A stretch of DNA of 64,000 nt, taken from NCBI GenBank assembly GCA_023416955.1, contig JAEZGM010000034.1, forward strand, positions 38,718 through 102,717. The letters are read 5' to 3'. The notes beneath the pieces are model-generated. The model had not been told where the DNA came from, made no database searches, and saw only the letters and a list, made by a program, of their open reading frames with translations. Positions 44,044 through 52,527 of this stretch are shown in pieces. The first letter of the stretch is position 1, and each line of letters begins with the position of its first letter. This DNA is from Bacillota bacterium (GTDB lineage: Bacteria; Bacillota; Clostridia; Oscillospirales; Acutalibacteraceae). Position numbers and translations under genes: made by a program.

Positions 44044-44508
44044 TTAATGATTTTTTTCTTTCATTGCGCGTTCAATGTCGCGCTTCGCGGCTCTTTCCGC
44101 CATATCGGCGCGCTTATCATAGAGCTTTTTGCCGCGGCACAGACCAACCTGCACCTTTACCATGGAACCCTTCAGATAAATAGAAAGCGGTATCAGGGAA
44201 TAGCCTTCCTGCTTTACAAGGCCGAACAAGCGCATAATTTCACGCTTATGCATCAGAAGGCGGCGCACGCGCATCGGGTCACGGTTAAAGATATTCCCCT
44301 GCTCGTACGGGCTGATGTGCATCCCGTTCACCAAAAGCTCACCTTTGACGATTGAGCACCAGGAATCCTTCAGATTCACCTGACCGCGGCGAAGCGACTT
44401 CACTTCCGTGCCGCAAAGCTCAATACCGGCCTCCATGCTCTCTTCCACAAAATAGTCATGGTAGGCTTTTTTGTTCTGTGCAATTGTTTTTAAACTTTCA
44501 CGTGCCAT
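44044..44508 (-). CDS. smpB: SsrA-binding protein SmpB
   Basis: 154 residues from ATG 44508 (CAGGAGGCAG upstream). NKKAYHDYFVEESMEAGIELCGTEVKSLR and the C-terminal GLCRGKKLYDKRADMAERAAKRDIER are diagnostic. Binds tmRNA and loads it on stalled ribosomes. Lies directly before ssrA on the same strand with its own promoter. Confidence 0.98.
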   Translation of the reverse strand: MARESLKTIAQNKKAYHDYFVEESMEAGIELCGTEVKSLRRGQVNLKDSWCSIVKGELLVNGMHISPYEQGNIFNRDPMRVRRLLMHKREIMRLFGLVKQEGYSLIPLSIYLKGSMVKVQVGLCRGKKLYDKRADMAERAAKRDIERAMKEKNH

Positions 44509-44549
44509 AAAGCCTGCCTCCTGTTTTGTATTGATTCTTTGGATACCAG

Positions 44550-44578
44550 AGAATATCATACTCCGGGTACTTTGTCAA
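44550..44578 (-). promoter_or_regulatory. Promoter of smpB
   Basis: Minus-strand TTGACA (44573-44578), 17-bp spacer, TATTCT (44550-44555), between recR and smpB. Confidence 0.7.
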
Positions 44579-44606
44579 GCCAAATGGAACGGCCTGACAA
44601 GATTTT

Positions 44607-45212
44607 TTAAATTTCGCTGCGGCCTTCGATCGCGCGCGACAGCGTCACTTCGTCGGCATATTCCAGATCGCCGCCCACGGGGATACCATAGGCCAGCCGT
44701 GTTACCTTTACGCCGAGCGGCTTGAGCAGCCTTGAAATATACATTGCGGTTGCTTCGCCCTCAACCGTCGGGTTGGTCGCCATAATAACCTCTTTGACGG
44801 CGGAGTCGTTCACGCGGGCGAGCAGCTCTTTGATGCAGAGCTGCTCCGGTCCAACCCCGTTCAGTGGGGAAATTGAGCCGTGCAGCACATGATAGGTCGC
44901 GTTAAACTCCTGCGTGCGCTCCAGCGCGATCACGTCGCGGGGATCCTCCACCACACAGATGATGGATTTGTCGCGCGTTTCGCTGCGGCACACCGGGCAA
45001 AGCTCCTGATCCGTCAGGTTACAGCAGATTTTGCAGTAATGTATTTTTTCATGCGCGTCCAGAATCGAGCCGGCCAGCGCCTCGGCACCCTCTTTTGAAA
45101 GGCCGAGCACGTAGTAGGCAAGACGCTGCGCACTTTTATGTCCGATACCGGGAAGGCGCTCAAACTGCTCAATCAGGCGGGACAGCGGCGCTACATTATA
45201 AGATGACGGCAT
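44607..45212 (-). CDS. recR: Recombination protein RecR
   Basis: 201 residues. The N-terminal helix-hairpin-helix FERLPGIGHKSAQRLAYY, the four-Cys zinc site CKICCNLTDQELCPVC and the Toprim motif IICVVEDPRDVIALE are all present, ending GIPVGGDLEYADEVTLSRAIEGR. Works with RecF/RecO in gap repair. Two bases separate it from ybaB, so dnaX-ybaB-recR form one operon. Confidence 0.98.
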   Translation of the reverse strand: MPSSYNVAPLSRLIEQFERLPGIGHKSAQRLAYYVLGLSKEGAEALAGSILDAHEKIHYCKICCNLTDQELCPVCRSETRDKSIICVVEDPRDVIALERTQEFNATYHVLHGSISPLNGVGPEQLCIKELLARVNDSAVKEVIMATNPTVEGEATAMYISRLLKPLGVKVTRLAYGIPVGGDLEYADEVTLSRAIEGRSEI

Positions 45213-45214
45213 AA

Positions 45215-45565
45215 TTAAATAAAGCCCGGCACGCTTAACCCGCCGGAGATTTTCTCCATCCGCTCGTTTTTATCGGCGGCAGCGGAACGAAGCGCCTCAT
45301 TGACTGCGGCAATCACCAAATCGGAAAGCATTTCAACATCTTCCGGGTCAACGACCTCAGGCTTAATGTCAATGGCCTTAACTTCCATCTTGCCGGTTAC
45401 AGTTGCCTTTACCGCGTCGCCGCCGGCAGTTGCAGAATACTCCGTCGCTTCAAGTTCTGTGTTTACAACGTCCATTTCATCCTGCAGCTTCTGTGCCTGA
45501 CGCGCAATCTGCTGCAAATTAGAGGCTCCGCCTCCGCCATATCCCTGTGGTAATCTTGCTTTCAT
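45215..45565 (-). CDS. Nucleoid-associated protein, YbaB/EbfC family
   Basis: 116 residues: NLQQIARQAQKLQDEMDVVNTELEATEYSATAGGDAVKATVTGKMEVKAIDIKPEVVDPEDVEMLSDLVIAAVNEAL is the whole family pattern. Small DNA-binding dimer. Its position between dnaX and recR is the standard bacterial order. Confidence 0.96.
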   Translation of the reverse strand: MKARLPQGYGGGGASNLQQIARQAQKLQDEMDVVNTELEATEYSATAGGDAVKATVTGKMEVKAIDIKPEVVDPEDVEMLSDLVIAAVNEALRSAAADKNERMEKISGGLSVPGFI

Positions 45566-45610
45566 ACAAAAGTCCTCCTAAATGATACTCAAATGTTATA
45601 TACTAAACTT

Positions 45611-47287
45611 TTAAGTTTTAATCACTTCTATGCCTTCGCTCTGCGCGAGTCCTGCCAGACGGCTGAGCGGGTCTTCTTCGTCCTTCTCCGCTTCGGCGGG
45701 CTTGTACGGGCCCAGATTGTAAACTTTTCCGGTCGCCTGCTGAATGGCTTTGCGCATATTGTCGCGCTGGGCGGATTCTCGCAGAAGACGGAATGCAATT
45801 TCATTGGGCGCGTCAATCAGGACATATGCGCCGCTGACATAGGCCGTTGAGCCGTTGAAGGCGCTTGCCATGGTTCTGGAATAATCCTTGAGAATCCGTA
45901 GTATTTCCGGCCACTCTACCAAACGCTCCGCTTTTGTCTGAAGGTTTTCCACCTCTCGCTGCGGCACCGCTTCGGCGGGGCTGCGCACCGGTTTCGGCGC
46001 GGGTTTCTCTTCTGTGTCGTGGAAATCATCCGGCGGCATCTCGCTCTCATCGGGCATGTCCGGCAGTTCGGGCAAAGCATACGGGGGTTCTTCCTCAGCC
46101 GGCTTCTTCACAGCCGGTTTTTGCCTTTGTGCCTGCGTCGGCTTCACCCCACCGCCACGTTCCAGCGCCTCAATTCGCCGGATTAGTGCTTCCTGCGTTG
46201 AATCCAGTTCCGGCGAACACAAACGGATCATCGCCATTTCGAACTCAATGCGGCGGTCGCCGCCCCGGTACATCTTTTCCAGCGCGGACTGAAGCGTATC
46301 GAGCCCGTGCAGAATTGCGGACAGTGGCAGCGCCAGCGCCTGCTTCGTCATACTTTCGTACTCGGAATCGGCGGCAACGACCATGCCCCGTGCGTCCTTC
46401 ATTGTCTTAATCAGCATTAAATTGCGAAAATGCGAAGAAAGCTCCTCGCAAAGGCGCGTCATATCCTTGGAAGCGTTGTAAAGCCGGTCAATCTGCTCCA
46501 GAGCACGCGAGGAATCCCGCGAACGGATTGCCTCGGTCAAATCAAAAAGATGGTCGCGGCCCACAAGGCCCGCCGTTTCGTTGACGACTTCCTCCGTCAC
46601 ACTTGGGCTGTGCCCCAGGCATTGATCAAGCAGGGACAGCGCGTCGCGCAGAGCGCCGTCGGCAAGGCGCGCAATCAGCAGAGCCGCCGAATGCTCCAGA
46701 TCCGCACCCTCCTGCTGCGCAACATAAGTCAGCCGCGCGGCAATGTCTTCGGGTGCAATCCGATGGAAGTCGAACCGCTGGCAGCGCGACAGAATGGTCG
46801 CCGGCAGCTTGTGTACTTCCGTGGTAGCCAGAATAAAAATCACATGCGCCGGGGGCTCCTCCAGCGTTTTCAGCAGCGCGTTAAAAGCGCCGGTGGAAAG
46901 CATATGCACTTCATCAATAATGTAAACACGGTATTTCGCGGCGGCAGGCGTAAAGTTCGCCTCCTCCCGCAAAGAACGGATATTGTCCACACCGTTGTTG
47001 CTGGCGGCATCAATTTCGACGATATCCATCACGGAGCCGCTGTCTACCCCACGGCAGATTTCGCATTCTCCGCAGGGGTCTCCATCCACGGGATGGAGGC
47101 AGTTGACCGCTTTCGCCAGAATCTTGGCGCAGGTTGTTTTTCCCGTGCCGCGCGACCCGGTAAAGAGATAGGCATGGGCGATGCGCCCCGCGCTCAACTC
47201 ATTTTTGAGGGTCACAGTAACCTGAGGCTGGCCCACCACATCGGCAAACGCCTTCGGCCTCCACTTCCTGTATAGCACCTGATACAT
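45611..47287 (-). CDS. dnaX: DNA polymerase III subunit gamma/tau
   Basis: 558 residues from ATG 47287 (GGGAGGTG). YQVLYRKWRPKAFADVVGQ is the classic N-terminus. Walker A GSRGTGKTT, zinc cysteines in CLHPVDGDPCGECEIC, DEVH box IIDEVHMLS, sensor 1 ILATTEVHK. The C-terminal third is Pro/Glu-rich then a short conserved tail. No frameshift slippery site was looked for in depth. Clamp-loader ATPase of the replisome. Confidence 0.97.
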   Translation of the reverse strand: MYQVLYRKWRPKAFADVVGQPQVTVTLKNELSAGRIAHAYLFTGSRGTGKTTCAKILAKAVNCLHPVDGDPCGECEICRGVDSGSVMDIVEIDAASNNGVDNIRSLREEANFTPAAAKYRVYIIDEVHMLSTGAFNALLKTLEEPPAHVIFILATTEVHKLPATILSRCQRFDFHRIAPEDIAARLTYVAQQEGADLEHSAALLIARLADGALRDALSLLDQCLGHSPSVTEEVVNETAGLVGRDHLFDLTEAIRSRDSSRALEQIDRLYNASKDMTRLCEELSSHFRNLMLIKTMKDARGMVVAADSEYESMTKQALALPLSAILHGLDTLQSALEKMYRGGDRRIEFEMAMIRLCSPELDSTQEALIRRIEALERGGGVKPTQAQRQKPAVKKPAEEEPPYALPELPDMPDESEMPPDDFHDTEEKPAPKPVRSPAEAVPQREVENLQTKAERLVEWPEILRILKDYSRTMASAFNGSTAYVSGAYVLIDAPNEIAFRLLRESAQRDNMRKAIQQATGKVYNLGPYKPAEAEKDEEDPLSRLAGLAQSEGIEVIKT

Positions 47288-47348
47288 ACGCACACCTCCC
47301 CTCGGGACAAATGGAAAGCAAGACAGATCGCTTTTCAGCGATTTCTCA

Positions 47349-47482
47349 TGCACTAGGATATGCAGACGACCAGACCACCTGCATCGCCCGGGGCAATCCG
47401 TTTAATGCTGCTCGGTTCCCCGTCTGACATGGTTCACGGCGCCCCGCCGCACAGAGCCCGCCCGCCTGCATATCCTATTGCA
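47349..47482 (-). ncRNA. ffs: Signal recognition particle RNA, small bacterial type
   Basis: On the minus strand TGCAATAGGATATGCAG pairs with CTGCATATCCTAGTGCA to close a long hairpin. The apical part has the conserved GTGAACCATGTCAGACGGGG and GGAACCGAGCAGCA of the Ffh-binding domain. Length near 134 bases. Position just before dnaX is the standard firmicute location. Confidence 0.95.
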
Positions 47483-47517
47483 CGCATTTCTGCCTTGCTT
47501 TTTTAACCAGTTTTATT

Positions 47518-47546
47518 ATTATATACGATTTTCACAAAAAAGACAA
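47518..47546 (-). promoter_or_regulatory. Promoter of the SRP RNA gene
   Basis: Minus-strand TTGTCT (47541-47546), 17-bp spacer, TATAAT (47518-47523), with transcription expected to start about 30 bases before the mature SRP RNA. Confidence 0.75.
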
Positions 47547-47934
47547 GCCGTATTCTGATAACCGCCTGAAATTTGAAGCGTTATTTATTATAGCCGATAT
47601 CGTATAGATAAGTCAAGAACAAAAGACCATTTCAACAGGGCAGCAGCATTTACTTTATTTATGACAAAACAGTTCAATTTTATCGTTTTAAAAGATAGAA
47701 ACTTTAAAAAACTTTTCGCTCCTCCGTCCATGAAAACCGCTAAGATCCAACACCACATATCCCCTTGAGAATACTTCGGGGTACAGGGGGAATTTATGGA
47801 GCCCCCTTACGGCGTTCTTTGCGTACTTTCGGGCGCAGCAAAAGTATGGGTCCGCCCGGCCTGAGGGCAAAACTGCATTACACCTCGAATCTGAAACTGA
47901 AATTTCAAAAATCAATTTCTTAATGAAAAATATA
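47547..47934. other. Gap between SRP RNA and YhfC-like gene
   Basis: No supported gene. A 86-codon minus-strand frame at 47688-47948 has no ribosome site or recognisable pattern. The stretch 47700-47890 is richer in G/C than its flanks and may be a decayed or repeated element. Confidence 0.4.
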
Positions 47935-47964
47935 TTGTAAAATGTCACAAAAGTAATTTATAAT
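47935..47964 (+). promoter_or_regulatory. Promoter of the YhfC-like gene
   Basis: TTGTAA (47935-47940), 18-bp spacer, TATAAT (47959-47964). Confidence 0.65.
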
Positions 47965-48006
47965 ACAGGTGGCATATCTTTTATTCCTATGAAAGAAGGA
48001 ATCGTC

Positions 48007-48804
48007 ATGCATGTTTCGTCCTCTGTATTCGCAGCGTTTATTTTTGCGGCAATTGCCGAAATTGCCGTGCCCATTCTGCTTTTAGTCATCCTTGGCATGA
48101 AGAAAAGAATCAATCCCAAGCCGCTGTTTTTTGGCTTTGGGGCATTCTTCGTATCCCAGCTATGCCTTCGGATTCCGATCTTACAGGTTCTGGGTACACA
48201 AAGCTGGTTCAAGGAATTCGCGCTGAACACCATCCCGTATCTCGTGGTGCTTTCCTTTACGGCGGGGCTTTTCGAGGAAAGCGCGCGCTACCTCTGTGCC
48301 GGGTGCTTTTTAAAGAAAAACCGTTCGTTCCGCGACGCGGTTTCGTTCGGGCTGGGCCACGGATTCTGCGAAGTCATACTCCTTACCGGAATGGCGCAGA
48401 TCAACAATATTACATACAGCATCATGATTAACAACGGTACTTTGGAGAAAGCCGTGCCGGCCGCAGTTGCTAGCCAGGTTATTGCCGCCATGCAGTCGGC
48501 AACCGCAGCGGTGGTGTATCTGGGTGTACTGGAACGCGTTTCCGCCGTTCTGTTCCATATTTTCGCCAGTGTGCTTATTTTCAAGGGCGTGAATGACCGT
48601 AAACCCGTCTATTATCTGCTCGCGATTCTGGCACATACCGTATTTAATATTGCGGGCGTTGCACTGACAAAGTACGTCAATATGTGGGTCGGGGAAGCCG
48701 TCATGCTCATTCTGGCACTTGCGGCGCTGCTGCTGGTTTTTAAAATGAAGCCTACGTTTCCAAGTGCGGAACAGAAAGTTCCGGTACAGCAGCAGGAAGT
48801 ATAA
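48007..48804 (+). CDS. YhfC-family putative intramembrane glutamic protease
   Basis: 265 residues from ATG 48007 (AGAAGGA six bases upstream). An ATG at 47989 has no site. About eight membrane helices. FTAGLFEESARYLCAG, SFGLGHGFCEVILL and RVSAVLFHIFASVLIF carry the Glu/His residues shared by YhfC and CPBP membrane proteases. Substrate unknown. Monocistronic with its own promoter. Confidence 0.85.
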   Translation: MHVSSSVFAAFIFAAIAEIAVPILLLVILGMKKRINPKPLFFGFGAFFVSQLCLRIPILQVLGTQSWFKEFALNTIPYLVVLSFTAGLFEESARYLCAGCFLKKNRSFRDAVSFGLGHGFCEVILLTGMAQINNITYSIMINNGTLEKAVPAAVASQVIAAMQSATAAVVYLGVLERVSAVLFHIFASVLIFKGVNDRKPVYYLLAILAHTVFNIAGVALTKYVNMWVGEAVMLILALAALLLVFKMKPTFPSAEQKVPVQQQEV

Positions 48805-49199
48805 CGCAAAAAGGTATCTTTGTACGAAAAAACAAACAAATGCACTGTAATTACAAAGCGGCCGGCTTCGCCGACAGCTTTGCTGGTACAGCAAGAGTTT
48901 ATTCCGCTTTTTAGGCGATTTCCAATTGGTTCATACGGCAATTTTGAAGAAGGCTGTGCTTGGTTTCCGTTTTCCGCGCATTCCTTTCCCTGCACTTATT
49001 CATCTATTACTTCGCATTGGTTTCGCCGTATGACCACATTTTAGTCTTATCAAAGGCCGGTTTGCGGGGGCTATCTTTAGGGGGACGACCCCCGCGGCCG
49101 CGCCAGTGATAAGGCAGCAAAAAAGAGCGCGGTTACGGAATTACATTCCATAACACAGCGCCCCGACAGGCAAATGCAGAAAAACCAGTATATCCCCCC
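48805..49199. other. Non-coding region with a G/C hairpin
   Basis: No supported gene. GGCC and GCGGGGG (49055-49070) pair with CCCCCGC and GGCC (49089-49099). A 74-codon frame at 48820-49044 was rejected. Confidence 0.4.
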
Positions 49200-49335
49200 T
49201 GTACAAAAGCTGTTAAAGGAAGTATAATAGTACTGCAAATGCGCGGATATTCCGTTGCGTATGGAGGTCCTTTCTCCGTATGCAGGGGGTAAGGTGCTCG
49301 TTACACCTTGCTCCTGCTTTGCACTTTTATTTGTG
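49200..49335 (+). ncRNA. Candidate structured small RNA with its own promoter
   Basis: TGTACA (49200-49205), 17-bp spacer and TATAAT (49223-49228) are followed by three hairpins in about 85 bases: CGGA-TAT-TCCG (49244-49254), GCGTATGGAG/CTCCGTATGC (49257-49283), and GGGGTAAGGTG/CACCTTGCTCC (49285-49314). TGCAAA near 49234 pairs with TTTGCA near 49318, closing a multibranch fold. A short T-rich stretch follows. No known RNA family was recognised. It could also be a leader of something lost. Confidence 0.5.
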
Positions 49336-49486
49336 CCTTACTCCCAGATTATACCTCATATGTATTTCTTTTTCAATACCTACTTTACGGAATATAACAA
49401 TTTTTGACGAAATTGATATTATCCTGCGCCTTGCCGCAGGCTCCGCGCTTCTTAAACCTTTCGACCTCTGCCGCTTATTTACGCAA

Positions 49487-49514
49487 AACGAGCCGGGAAA
49501 ATTCCCGGCTCGTT
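49487..49514 (-). terminator. Terminator of pduL
   Basis: AAACGAGCCGGGAA and TTCCCGGCTCGTTT form a perfect stem followed on the minus strand by TTTGCG. Confidence 0.8.
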
Positions 49515-49530
49515 TCATTGAAGACGTAAA

Positions 49531-50097
49531 TTAAAGAATGACTTCGCCATCCACTGTGCCCGGCAGTGCCGCGGCATTGGCTTCATCGGTGTCGATATGT
49601 ACAGCAAGACCGGCGGCCTTGCTGACACGGGCGATCACATCGCCGAAAATCAGCGCGCGGTCGTTGTAATCCAGTTTAATCTGAATATTCTGACCGTCTG
49701 TAATACCAAACTCCTTGGCCTGATCCGGGGTCATATGCGCATGGCGTTTCGCGACGATCACGCCCTTTTCCAGCGTAACTTCGCCTTCCGGGCCAACGAT
49801 TTTGCAGCCGGGGGTGCCTTGCAGATCGGCGGACATGCGGATCGGTGCGTCAAAGCCGAGGGAACGGGCGTCGGTTCTGGAAATTTCAATCTGGGTTTCC
49901 GGGCGAACCGGGCCGAGAACCGACATCTTTATGGAGCTCTTCGGGCCGACAACTTCGACTTTTTCAGCGCAGGCAAACTGGCCGGGCTGGGAAAGATCTT
50001 TCTTCGGGGTCAGCTCGTGACCCTTACCGAACAACGTTTCCAAATCCGCCTGCGTCAAGTGAATGTGGCGCGCGGAGGTTTCAACCATAATCTTCAA
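49531..50097 (-). CDS. pduL: Phosphate propanoyltransferase PduL
   Basis: 188 residues. Metal-site motifs are SARHIHLTQ near the N-terminus and KRHAHMTPDQA in the second half, separating two PduL beta-barrel repeats. Start: ATG 50106 touches the GGAG, and TTG 50097 has GGAG nine bases upstream and gives the usual LKIMVETSARHIHL, so TTG is preferred. Converts acyl-CoA and phosphate to acyl phosphate. No microcompartment shell genes and no encapsulation peptide are seen, so it may be a housekeeping phosphotransacetylase feeding acetate production. Confidence 0.93.
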   Translation of the reverse strand: MKIMVETSARHIHLTQADLETLFGKGHELTPKKDLSQPGQFACAEKVEVVGPKSSIKMSVLGPVRPETQIEISRTDARSLGFDAPIRMSADLQGTPGCKIVGPEGEVTLEKGVIVAKRHAHMTPDQAKEFGITDGQNIQIKLDYNDRALIFGDVIARVSKAAGLAVHIDTDEANAAALPGTVDGEVIL

Positions 50098-50212
50098 TAT
50101 GAACATCTCCTGTTATAATTTACTTTTTTATTTTACAGCATGGGGCTGGCAATTACAAGGAAAATGAAGAAATTAGCCGGAAAAAGGCGTCTTTTGTAAA
50201 CCGGAATCCTGT

Positions 50213-50306
50213 GCTATAATAGTCTCAAACCTGCGGGTTTGAGCCATTCAGAAATTTGCTGTCGGGGCGCAGCCCCTCCCCCCGCTGCCGCGGCGGCGCA
50301 AATTTC
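50213..50306 (+). repeat. Repeat C, copy 2
   Basis: GCTATAATAGTCTCAAACC, hairpin, AAATTTGCTGTCGGGGCGCAG, a GGGGCGCAGCCCC palindrome and a GC-rich palindrome ending GGCGCAAATTTC. Tandem with copy 3. Confidence 0.85.
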
Positions 50307-50316
50307 ACAATATGGC

Positions 50317-50411
50317 TATGATATAATAGTCTCAAACCTGCGGTCTGAGCCATTGAGAATTTGCTGTCGGGGCACGCCCCTCTCGTTGCTTCGCGTCGAC
50401 GCAAATTCCCG
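50317..50411 (+). repeat. Repeat C, copy 3
   Basis: Begins CTATGATATAATAGTCTCAAA and ends GACGCAAATTCCC. Lies about 50 bp before the uracil-DNA glycosylase gene. Its TATAAT box is promoter-like. Confidence 0.85.
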
Positions 50412-50460
50412 GAAGGTTAGCAATATTGATATAATACCAAAATAAAGGAGGCCGTACCGT

Positions 50461-51027
50461 ATGTATCAAACCTGGGAAGAACTGGAATCCGCCTGCCTTG
50501 CCTGCCGAAAATGCGGCCTGTGCGAAGGGCGCACCAACGTAGTGTTCGGCGGCGGCAACAAAAACGCAAAAGTGCTGTTTGTGGGCGAAGGTCCCGGCGA
50601 GCAGGAAGACCTGCAGGGTCTGCCGTTTGTCGGGCGCAGCGGGCAGCTTTTAGATAAGATGCTTGCCGCTGTGGATTTGAGCCGCGACAGCAATATCTAT
50701 ATCGGGAATACCGTCAAATGCAGGCCACCGAAAAACCGTGACCCGCTGCCGGAGGAGCAGGAGCTGTGTATCGACTGGCTGCGCAATCAAGTTGCGCTGA
50801 TGCGGCCGAAAATTATCGTGTGCCTCGGCAGAATCAGCGGCATGAAGCTGATTAAACCGGATTTAAAAATCATGAAAGAACACGGAATCTTTTTTGAAAA
50901 GAACGGCGTTTTGATGATGGCGACGCTCCACCCCGCCGCGCTGCTGCGCAACCCGAACAACAAGCCCGCCGCGTTCGAGGATTTTATCAAGCTGCGGGAG
51001 AAGATGGACGAGCTGGGAATCGCGTAA
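50461..51027 (+). CDS. Uracil-DNA glycosylase family 4 (iron-sulfur type)
   Basis: 188 residues. Four cluster-type cysteines are in CLACRKCGLC and VKC...ELC. Catalytic/uracil motifs GEGPGEQEDLQGLPFVGRSG and LHPAALLRNP match family 4. It removes uracil from DNA and was first known from thermophiles but is widespread in clostridia. AAGGAGG precedes the ATG. A TGATATAAT extended -10 sits at about 50427-50435. Confidence 0.95.
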   Translation: MYQTWEELESACLACRKCGLCEGRTNVVFGGGNKNAKVLFVGEGPGEQEDLQGLPFVGRSGQLLDKMLAAVDLSRDSNIYIGNTVKCRPPKNRDPLPEEQELCIDWLRNQVALMRPKIIVCLGRISGMKLIKPDLKIMKEHGIFFEKNGVLMMATLHPAALLRNPNNKPAAFEDFIKLREKMDELGIA

Positions 51028-51062
51028 AAAAGGACGGCCTTAACGGTCGTCCTTTTTATTAT
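51027..51062 (+). terminator. Terminator after uracil-DNA glycosylase
   Basis: AAAAAGGACGGCC and GGTCGTCCTTTTT with a T-run. Confidence 0.85.
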
Positions 51063-51202
51063 GCTTATTAGCCATTTTAATTTTCCCGATTTTTGAAAAT
51101 ACATTCTAGCAGCGCCGGACTCACCCTCAAAATGACCGGATAATAACTTAAATCTGTCAATTCAAACAGGCGATTGGATCAGTATCGTAAAAATCTTCCG
51201 AT

Positions 51203-51883
51203 CTAAGATATATCCAGTAAACCGAAAACTTGATTTTTCAGCTCATAATAAATGTCCAATTGTTTTTTTTCCTCAACAGGCACATCATATCCTATAAGCG
51301 AATTCATGGATTCCGGCTTTTTGTCCCAGCTAAACACCTTGGTCTGTTTTTGGCTCGAAAGGCGATATGCTCCTGCAGCGGTCTGCGTAATCGGGTAATA
51401 CTGACTGCTCTCAAAATCATTCAACGTTCTCCCTGAATCAAACTGAACCTTTTTGAGCAAAAGAACATATTCATTGTTTCTTTGTAAAGGAAGATAGGCT
51501 TTGCTGACGGTATTTACATAGCGCGTATAGGTAAACGTGCTCATATCTTCAAGAATATAAAGTTGTTTCCCATTAAAATTGGAATTTCCTTTATAGACCT
51601 TTTCAACGTTTACAGGTGAATAAAATCCTTCGCCTGTAACAAGACGGTTCCCACTATATTTCACCTTCACAATAAGGTCAGAGTTTTCTATAAGTTTTCC
51701 GGGAATTTGATTCACATCTGATACAGAAAATTCCTGAAAAACCGCAGCAAATGTATTTTCTGTCTCAAACCCATAGTTGTAAATGTCTTCTCCGGCATTT
51801 TGGTAGGAACTTCGGATCGTTACCGCCAGAATCAAACAGACCAGGGTCAAGGCCGCAGGGATGCAATACCAGCGCTTTTTCAT
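51203..51883 (-). CDS. Membrane-anchored extracytoplasmic protein of the ABC cluster
   Basis: 226 residues from ATG 51883 (AAGGAG), whose ATGA overlaps the ATPase stop. One N-terminal helix (WYCIPAALTLVCLILAVTI) then a soluble domain outside: ENSDLIVKVKYSGNRLV, VEKVYKGN, and TRYVNTVSKAYLPLQRNNEYVLLLKK. The YKG...L-NNEYVLLL pattern resembles small secreted domains seen next to bacteriocin ABC systems, but no family name is certain. It may be an immunity or accessory factor for the exporter. Confidence 0.75.
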   Translation of the reverse strand: MKKRWYCIPAALTLVCLILAVTIRSSYQNAGEDIYNYGFETENTFAAVFQEFSVSDVNQIPGKLIENSDLIVKVKYSGNRLVTGEGFYSPVNVEKVYKGNSNFNGKQLYILEDMSTFTYTRYVNTVSKAYLPLQRNNEYVLLLKKVQFDSGRTLNDFESSQYYPITQTAAGAYRLSSQKQTKVFSWDKKPESMNSLIGYDVPVEEKKQLDIYYELKNQVFGLLDIS

Positions 51884-52527
51884 TTTGGGTATTCTCCTTC
51901 CATCAAACGACCATCTGCCATTTTGTAAAAGCTGCCACATAGAAGACTCAAATCTTCTTTATTATGACTTGCAAGGACTATTGTCGCACCGCGCTCATTT
52001 TCTTCTTTGACAATCTCTCGTACCAAACTTATCCCTTCATCATCAAGAGCATTCGTAGGCTCGTCTAAAAGAATCAGGTCGGGTTTTTCCATAACTGCCT
52101 GTGCAATACCCAATCGCTGTTTCATGCCCAGTGAGTATTTATGATAGGTGCGCTTATCCTCAGGGTCTAATCCAACGCGCCGAATGTTCTCTTGAATCTC
52201 GTTATTTGTAATTTTATTTTGAATGGAAGCAAGTGTCTTCAAGTTTTCATACCCGGTATAATAAGGCCAGAACCCCACGTTTTCAATTACCAGCCCCATA
52301 CTATGAGGGAAAGAGATATCCTTGCCGAGTTGATCACCGAATACCATGACCGTACCTTTTGTAGGCTGGATCAAACCTGCAATCGCTCGAAGCAGCATGG
52401 ACTTTCCTGACCCGTTGTGTCCGTATAGGCCGCATACTTCTCCCTTTTCCAATGTCAGATTGACATCTTTCAGCACTTCCTGCCCTTTGAGAACTTTCGT
52501 CAGATGGTGAATTTCAATAGCATTCAT
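51880..52527 (-). CDS. ABC transporter ATPase of the accessory cluster
   Basis: 215 residues. Walker A LYGHNGSGKSML, signature YSLGMKQRLGIAQA, Walker B LILLDEPTNALDDEG, H-loop VLASHNKEDL. The MKQRLGIA signature is typical of bacteriocin-immunity and ABC-2 type exporters. ATG follows the previous stop directly. Powers the three membrane proteins encoded upstream. Confidence 0.92.
   Translation of the reverse strand: MNAIEIHHLTKVLKGQEVLKDVNLTLEKGEVCGLYGHNGSGKSMLLRAIAGLIQPTKGTVMVFGDQLGKDISFPHSMGLVIENVGFWPYYTGYENLKTLASIQNKITNNEIQENIRRVGLDPEDKRTYHKYSLGMKQRLGIAQAVMEKPDLILLDEPTNALDDEGISLVREIVKEENERGATIVLASHNKEDLSLLCGSFYKMADGRLMEGEYPK

Noticed and set aside
47688..47948. 86-codon minus-strand frame
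   Set aside because: No start signal or domain, and it lies across a composition shift that suggests decayed sequence.
48820..49044. 74-codon frame after the YhfC-like gene
   Set aside because: No ribosome site, odd composition rich in Phe, Ser and Thr, and an equally long antisense frame. Possibly a dispersed repeat, not a gene.
49531..50097. Propanediol microcompartment cluster around pduL
   Set aside because: No shell proteins or other pdu genes nearby, and the PduL lacks a targeting extension.
50239..50445. 68-codon frame before the uracil-DNA glycosylase gene
   Set aside because: It consists almost entirely of two repeat C copies.
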